The notes under the pieces: generated by a model
What the model saw: only the letters and a program-made list of their open reading frames with translations
Databases searched by the model: none
Told to the model about the DNA's origin: nothing
Made by a program: the position numbers and the translations under genes
Assembly (NCBI GenBank): GCA_032718475.1
Contig: JAUCBJ010004668.1
Location: forward strand, 1-35,779
DNA: 35,779 nt
Direction of reading: 5' to 3'
DNA from: Nemertoderma westbladi
Taxonomy: Eukaryota > Xenacoelomorpha > Nemertodermatida > Nemertodermatidae
Shown: in pieces, positions 29,671 through 35,779 of the stretch
Numbering within the stretch: the first letter of the stretch is position 1
Layout: the number at the start of each line of letters is the position of its first letter

Positions 29671-31061
29671 ATATGTAATATTTTAAATCGCGATTTCGAC
29701 CATGAAGAATTCACTTTATTGAAAAAGTTTAAAAGTCAAAAATGTTTATAATCATCGATAATAGGGGGGTAGACAAAATATCGAAATCTAGAAATGGCGG
29801 TAAATATGAAATGCTTTTTTGCATGTACTTTGGGCCATTATAACTCCCGAACTATAAGTCTAAATGAAAAACTGATTTCAGATTCTGAATCAGCACACTC
29901 TACTTACCTAATAACAATGGTTTCAGAAAATTCTCAGAAGGTTTGGTTTTTATCAAAATTTTTAAAACATTCTGATGCATCAAAATTACATTCTTATAAA
30001 TATAATTTCAAATAAGGTTATTCTCTGTCGCAGTACGTAGTTCTTGGTATGCATAGAAAGAGAAAATTACGCACATTCCAATGAACTTAAAATCAGCCAA
30101 TTTCATCCACGTCAACCAAAGTTACAGGCCGCCAAAGTTTTCATTATTTTCAGAGTACACTAGTGGTTTCTAAGCCACGCTCAGTCATTAACCATGATGT
30201 CATTTTAGCCACGAAGAACTCTCATTCGTTCAAACGCTACCATTAGTTCAATGGTGGGGAGAAAGTTAGTATTTAAAATGCAAAATAAACATAGAAAACA
30301 TCATTCTCAAGAGTAGCTAAAAAAAAAAAGTTGTATGCAAAATTCAATCTAGTTCCCGAATCTGTCACTTTCCCGCCATCAAACCCTCAACTTTTCCAAA
30401 TAATGTACAGGCGAAAATTCTGTGAAAAAGACAAACCATTATTCCCCTTCACTTAATGTTAAATCTATAATGGTTGAAGCTATTTTCCCTTTGTCTCCAC
30501 AGAAACAGCGAATCAGAAGCTTTGTTGACATCCCAACCAACTCATCTTGCTAAACCCGGCTTTTTACAAAAAAATATCGCCTTTTAAGCTAGTTTTTATG
30601 CAAAAACTCCTATTATACTATCAAAAATTATATTCAAAATATATACATCTTATGGAATGCAACATGACGAGTCTCGTGGTATATTTACTTTTTCAAGAGA
30701 TACTTAAATAAGCCCAATCCAACGTCATGTTCCTGTGTTTTCACTCTACATATCCATTCAAGATGGCGTCCATTCAAGGCAATATCCAATCTAATTATGC
30801 TAATGAGTTCTTTACTATAGTCACTGCGTACAGGCGCATTGCATTGTTACCTTGCTAGCCATAGCCATCCATTATTATTACATTGACACAACGTTCTTTA
30901 ATACAACCACAGAGTTCATAGAGAGTTCACAGACAGTTGTTCGCGCATACCATCTGAATCAGGCCTACGCGACCGTAGCCTACTTGTTTCAGTTTACATT
31001 CAGTGGGCTTTATTTATACAAAGGCAACGGCCAGTGTCATTTCATTCAATAACAATACTTC
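29671..31061. other. Unique-looking island between satellites
   Basis: About 1.4 kb without visible tandem structure. It begins near a 12-bp palindrome, AAATCGCGATTT (29685-29696). The open frames are short, and 29794-30015 has no recognisable domain. I see no supported gene; it could be an unrecognised transposon. Confidence 0.5.
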
Positions 31062-34000
31062 TGGCTACCGTTGTTGTTCTCCCTTACTTTAATTATATTT
31101 CATTAACTCACTCACAACTGGCTACGTTGTTGTCTCCCTTATTTAATTATATTTCATTAACTCACTCACAACTGGCTACGTTGTTGTCTCCCTTATTTAA
31201 TTATATTTCATTAACTCACTCACAACTGGCTACGTTGTTGTCTCTCCTTATTTAATTATATTTCATTAACTCACTCACAACTGGCTACGTTGTTGTCTCC
31301 CTTATTTAATTATATTTCATTAACTCACTCACAACTGGCTACGTTGTTGTCTCCCTTATTTAATTATATTTCATTAACTCACTCACAACTGGCTACGTTG
31401 TTGTCTCCCTTATTTAATTATATTTCATTAACTCACTCACAACTGGCTACGTTGTTGTCTCCCTTATTTAATTATATTTCATTAACTCACTCACAACTGG
31501 CTACGTTGTTGTCTCCCTTATTTAATTATATTTCATTAACTCACTCACAACTGGCTACGTTGTTGTCTCCCTTATTTAATTATATTTCATTAACTCACTC
31601 ACAACTGGCTACGTTGTTGTCTCCCTTATTTAATTATATTTCATTAACTCACTCACAACTGGCTACGTTGTTGTCTCCCTTATTTAATTATATTTCATTA
31701 ACTCACTCACAACTGGCTACGTTGTTGTCTCCCTTATTAATTATATTTCATTAACTCACTCACAACTGGCTACGTTGTTGTCTCCCTTATTTAATTATAT
31801 TTCATTAACTCACTCACAACTGGCTACGTTGTTGTCTCCCTTATTTAATTATATTTCATTAACTCACTCACAACTGGCTACGTTGTTGTCTCCCTTATTT
31901 AATTATATTTCATTAACTCACTCACAACTGGCTACGTTGTTGTTCTCCTTATTTAATTATATTTCATTAACTCACTCACAACTGGCTACGTTGTTGTCTC
32001 CCTTATTTAATTATATTTCATTAACTCACTCACAACTGGCTACGTTGTTGTCTCCCTTATTTAATTATATTTCATTAACTCACTCACAACTGGCTACGTT
32101 GTTGTCTCCCTTATTTAATTATATTTCATTAACTCACTCACAACTGGCTACGTTGTTGTCTCCCTTATTTAATTATATTTCATTAACTCACTCACAACTG
32201 GCTACGTTGTTGTCTCCCTTATTTAATTATATTTCATTAACTCACTCACAACTGGCTACGTTGTTGTCTCTCCTTATTTAATTATATTTCATTAACTCAC
32301 TCACAACTGGCTACGTTGTTGTTCTCCTTATTTAATTATATTTCATTAACTCACTCACAACTGGCTACGTTGTTGTCTCCCTTATTTAATTATATTTCAT
32401 TAACTCACTCACAACTGGCTACGTTGTTGTCTCCCTTATTTAATTATATTTCATTAACTCACTCACAACTGGCTACGTTGTTGTCTCCCTTATTTAATTA
32501 TATTTCATTAACTCACTCACAACTGGCTACGTTGTTGTCTCCCTTATTTAATTATATTTCATTAACTCACTCACAACTGGCTACGTTGTTGTCTCTCCTT
32601 ATTTAATTATATTTCATTAACTCACTCACAACTGGCTACGTTGTTGTCTCCCTTATTTAATTATATTTCATTAACTCACTCACAACTGGCTACGTTGTTG
32701 TCTCCCTTATTTAATTATATTTCATTAACTCACTCACAACTGGCTACGTTGTTGTCTCCCTTATTTAATTATATTTCATTAACTCACTCACAACTGGCTA
32801 CGTTGTTGTCTCCCTATTTAATTATATTTCATTAACTCACTCACAACTGGCTACGTTGTTGTCTCCCTTATTTAATTATATTTCATTAACTCACTCACAA
32901 CTGGCTACGTTGTTGTCTCCCTTATTTAATTATATTTCATTAACTCACTCACAACTGGCTACGTTGTTGTCTCCCTTATTTAATTATATTTCATTAACTC
33001 ACTCACAACTGGCTACGTTGTTGTTCTCCTTATTTAATTATATTTCATTAACTCACTCACAACTGGCTACGTTGTTGTCTCCCTTAATTATATTTCATTA
33101 ACTCACTCACAACTGGCTACGTTGTTGTTCTCCTTATTTAATTATATTTCATTAACTCACTCACAACTGGCTACGTTGTTGTCTCCCTTATTAATTATAT
33201 TTCATTAACTCACTCACAACTGGCTACGTTGTTGTCTCCCTTAATTATATTTCATTAACTCACTCACAACTGGCTACGTTGTTGTTCTCCTTATTTAATT
33301 ATATTTCATTAACTCACTCACAACTGGCTACGTTGTTGTTCTCCTTATTTAATTATATTTCATTAACTCACTCACAACTGGCTACGTTGTTGTCTCCCTT
33401 AATTATATTTCATTAACTCACTCACAACTGGCTACGTTGTTGTCTCCCTTATTTAATTATATTTCATTAACTCACTCACAACTGGCTACGTTGTTGTCTC
33501 CCTTAATTATATTTCATTAACTCACTCACAACTGGCTACGTTGTTGTCTCCCTTAATTATATTTCATTAACTCACTCACAACTGGCTACGTTGTTGTTCT
33601 CCTTATTTAATTATATTTCATTAACTCACTCACAACTGGCTACGTTGTTGTCTCCCTTAATTATATTTCATTAACTCACTCACAACTGGCTACGTTGTTG
33701 TCTCCCTTTAATTATATTTCATTAACTCACTCACAACTGGCTACGTTGTTGTTCTCCTTATTTAATTATATTTCATTAACTCACTCACAACTGGCTACGT
33801 TGTTGTTCTCCTTATTTAATTATATTTCATTAACTCACTCACAACTGGCTACGTTGTTGTCTCCCTTAATTATATTTCATTAACTCACTCACAACTGGCT
33901 ACGTTGTTGTCTCCCTTATTTAATTATATTTCATTAACTCACTCACAACTGGCTACGTTGTTGTTCTCCTTATTTAATTATATTTCATTAACTCACTCAC

Positions 34001-35779
34001 AACTGGCTACGTTGTTGTCTCCCTTATTTAATTATATTTCATTAACTCACTCACAACTGGCTACGTTGTTGTTCTCCTTATTTAATTATATTTCATTAAC
34101 TCACTCACAACTGGCTACGTTGTTGTCTCCCTTAATTATATTTCATTAACTCACTCACAACTGGCTACGTTGTTGTTCTCCTTATTTAATTATATTTCAT
34201 TAACTCACTCACAACTGGCTACGTTGTTGTCTCCCTTTTAATTATATTTCATTAACTCACTCACAACTGGCTACGTTGTTGTCTCCCTTATTTAATTATA
34301 TTTCATTAACTCACTCACAACTGGCTACGTTGTTGTTCTCCTTATTTAATTATATTTCATTAACTCACTCACAACTGGCTACGTTGTTGTTCTCCTTATT
34401 TAATTATATTTCATTAACTCACTCACAACTGGCTACGTTGTTGTCTCCCTTAATTATATTTCATTAACTCACTCACAACTGGCTACGTTGTTGTCTCCCT
34501 TAATTATATTTCATTAACTCACTCACAACTGGCTACGTTGTTGTTCTCCTTATTTAATTATATTTCATTAACTCACTCACAACTGGCTACGTTGTTGTTC
34601 TCCTTATTTAATTATATTTCATTAACTCACTCACAACTGGCTACGTTGTTGTCTCCCTTATTTAATTATATTTCATTAACTCACTCACAACTGGCTACGT
34701 TGTTGTTCTCCTTATTTAATTATATTTCATTAACTCACTCACAACTGGCTACGTTGTTGTCTCCTTATTTAATTATATTTCATTAACTCACTCACAACTG
34801 GCTACGTTGTTGTCTCCCTTATTTAATTATATTTCATTAACTCACTCACAACTGGCTACGTTGTTGTCTCCTTATTTAATTATATTTCATTAACTCACTC
34901 ACAACTGGCTACGTTGTTGTCTCCTTATTTAATTATATTTCATTAACTCACTCACAACTGGCTACGTTGTTGTCTCCCTTATTTAATTATATTTCATTAA
35001 CTCACTCACAACTGGCTACGTTGTTGTCTCCCTTATTTAATTATATTTCATTAACTCACTCACAACTGGCTACGTTGTTGTCTCCCTTATTTAATTATAT
35101 TTCATTAACTCACTCACAACTGGCTACGTTGTTGTCTCCCTTATTTAATTATATTTCATTAACTCACTCACAACTGGCTACGTTGTTGTTCTCCTTATTT
35201 AATTATATTTCATTAACTCACTCACAACTGGCTACGTTGTTGTCTCCCTTAATTATATTTCATTAACTCACTCACAACTGGCTACGTTGTTGTCTCCCTT
35301 ATTTAATTATATTTCATTAACTCACTCACAACTGGCTACGTTGTTGTTCTCCTTATTTAATTATATTTCATTAACTCACTCACAACTGGCTACGTTGTTG
35401 TCTCCCTTATTTAATTATATTTCATTAACTCACTCACAACTGGCTACGTTGTTGTCTCCCTTAATTATATTTCATTAACTCACTCACAACTGGCTACGTT
35501 GTTGTTCTCCTTATTTAATTATATTTCATTAACTCACTCACAACTGGCTACGTTGTTGTTCTCCTTATTTAATTATATTTCATTAACTCACTCACAACTG
35601 GCTACGTTGTTGTTCTCCCTTATTTAATTATATTTCATTAACTCACTCACAACTGGCTACGTTGTTGTTCTCCTTATTTAATTATATTTCATTAACTCAC
35701 TCACAACTGGCTACGTTGTTGTCTCCCTTATTTAATTATATTTCATTAACTCACTCACAACTGGCTACGTTGTTGTCTC
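31062..35779 (+). repeat. 54-bp satellite, array 2 (about 87 units, runs off the window)
   Basis: Same unit as array 1, beginning at CTGGCTACCGTTGTTG. The left part (to about 32800) is almost uniform TCTCCCTTATTT type. From about 33000 onward, TTCTCCTTA units and the 50-bp TCTCCCTTAATTA form alternate in changing patterns. Lengths of 50, 51, 52, 53, 54 and 55 bp occur, all differing at the pyrimidine/ATTT joint. The window ends inside a unit, so the array's full length is unknown. Confidence 0.96.

Noticed and set aside
28140-29714. Minus-strand open frames of MLYAICYM repeats
   Set aside because: Pure consequence of the 7-base CATATAG repeat; all frames have the same composition.
29794-30015. 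Small gene in the island between satellites
   Set aside because: 73 codons with no signal, domain or splice partner; composition matches the surrounding non-coding DNA.

Overview
The window is animal (metazoan) nuclear DNA, most likely from an invertebrate. The evidence is GT-AG introns inside one recognisable gene, a transmembrane semaphorin with CpG-rich exons in AT-rich introns, a decayed APE-type non-LTR retrotransposon, small cut-and-paste transposon relatives, and long satellite arrays. Nothing prokaryotic is present. The phylum cannot be decided from this sequence.

Layout. 1-5.3 kb is gene-free and holds a 279-bp MITE with an 8-bp target duplication, a second MITE fragment, a dispersed repeat and long poly-G runs. 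5310-15188 is one plus-strand gene in seven inferred coding exons. It encodes a signal peptide, Sema domain, PSI domain, a stalk of about 41 repeats of 16 Ser/Thr/Pro-rich residues, one transmembrane helix and a cytoplasmic tail with a PPVPPKP motif. All exon joins keep frame except for a 2-bp insertion inside the repeat block. 15.2-22.1 kb is intergenic, with MITE remnants, a 53-bp tandem array built from a MITE end, and an inverted-repeat element. About 22.15-24.65 kb is a broken endonuclease/reverse-transcriptase retroelement. From 24.65 kb to the window end the sequence is mostly satellite: a 54-bp array, a 125-bp direct repeat, a 43-bp palindrome-rich array, a CATATAG heptamer array, 1.4 kb of unique-looking sequence, and a second, longer 54-bp array that runs off the edge.

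The semaphorin is the only gene I can support. By family knowledge it would act at the cell surface as a guidance ligand or receptor that meets plexins through the Sema domain, with the repeat block acting as a spacer. The most unusual feature is the link between tandem repeats and 3' splice sites. The 40-bp repeat before exon 3 copies that exon's acceptor. A 26-bp repeat sits just upstream of exon 5. Every 48-bp unit of the stalk contains an acceptor-like CTGTTACAG that would keep the same reading frame. Exon borders were inferred by eye from frame, splice consensus and family similarity; no transcript evidence was available.
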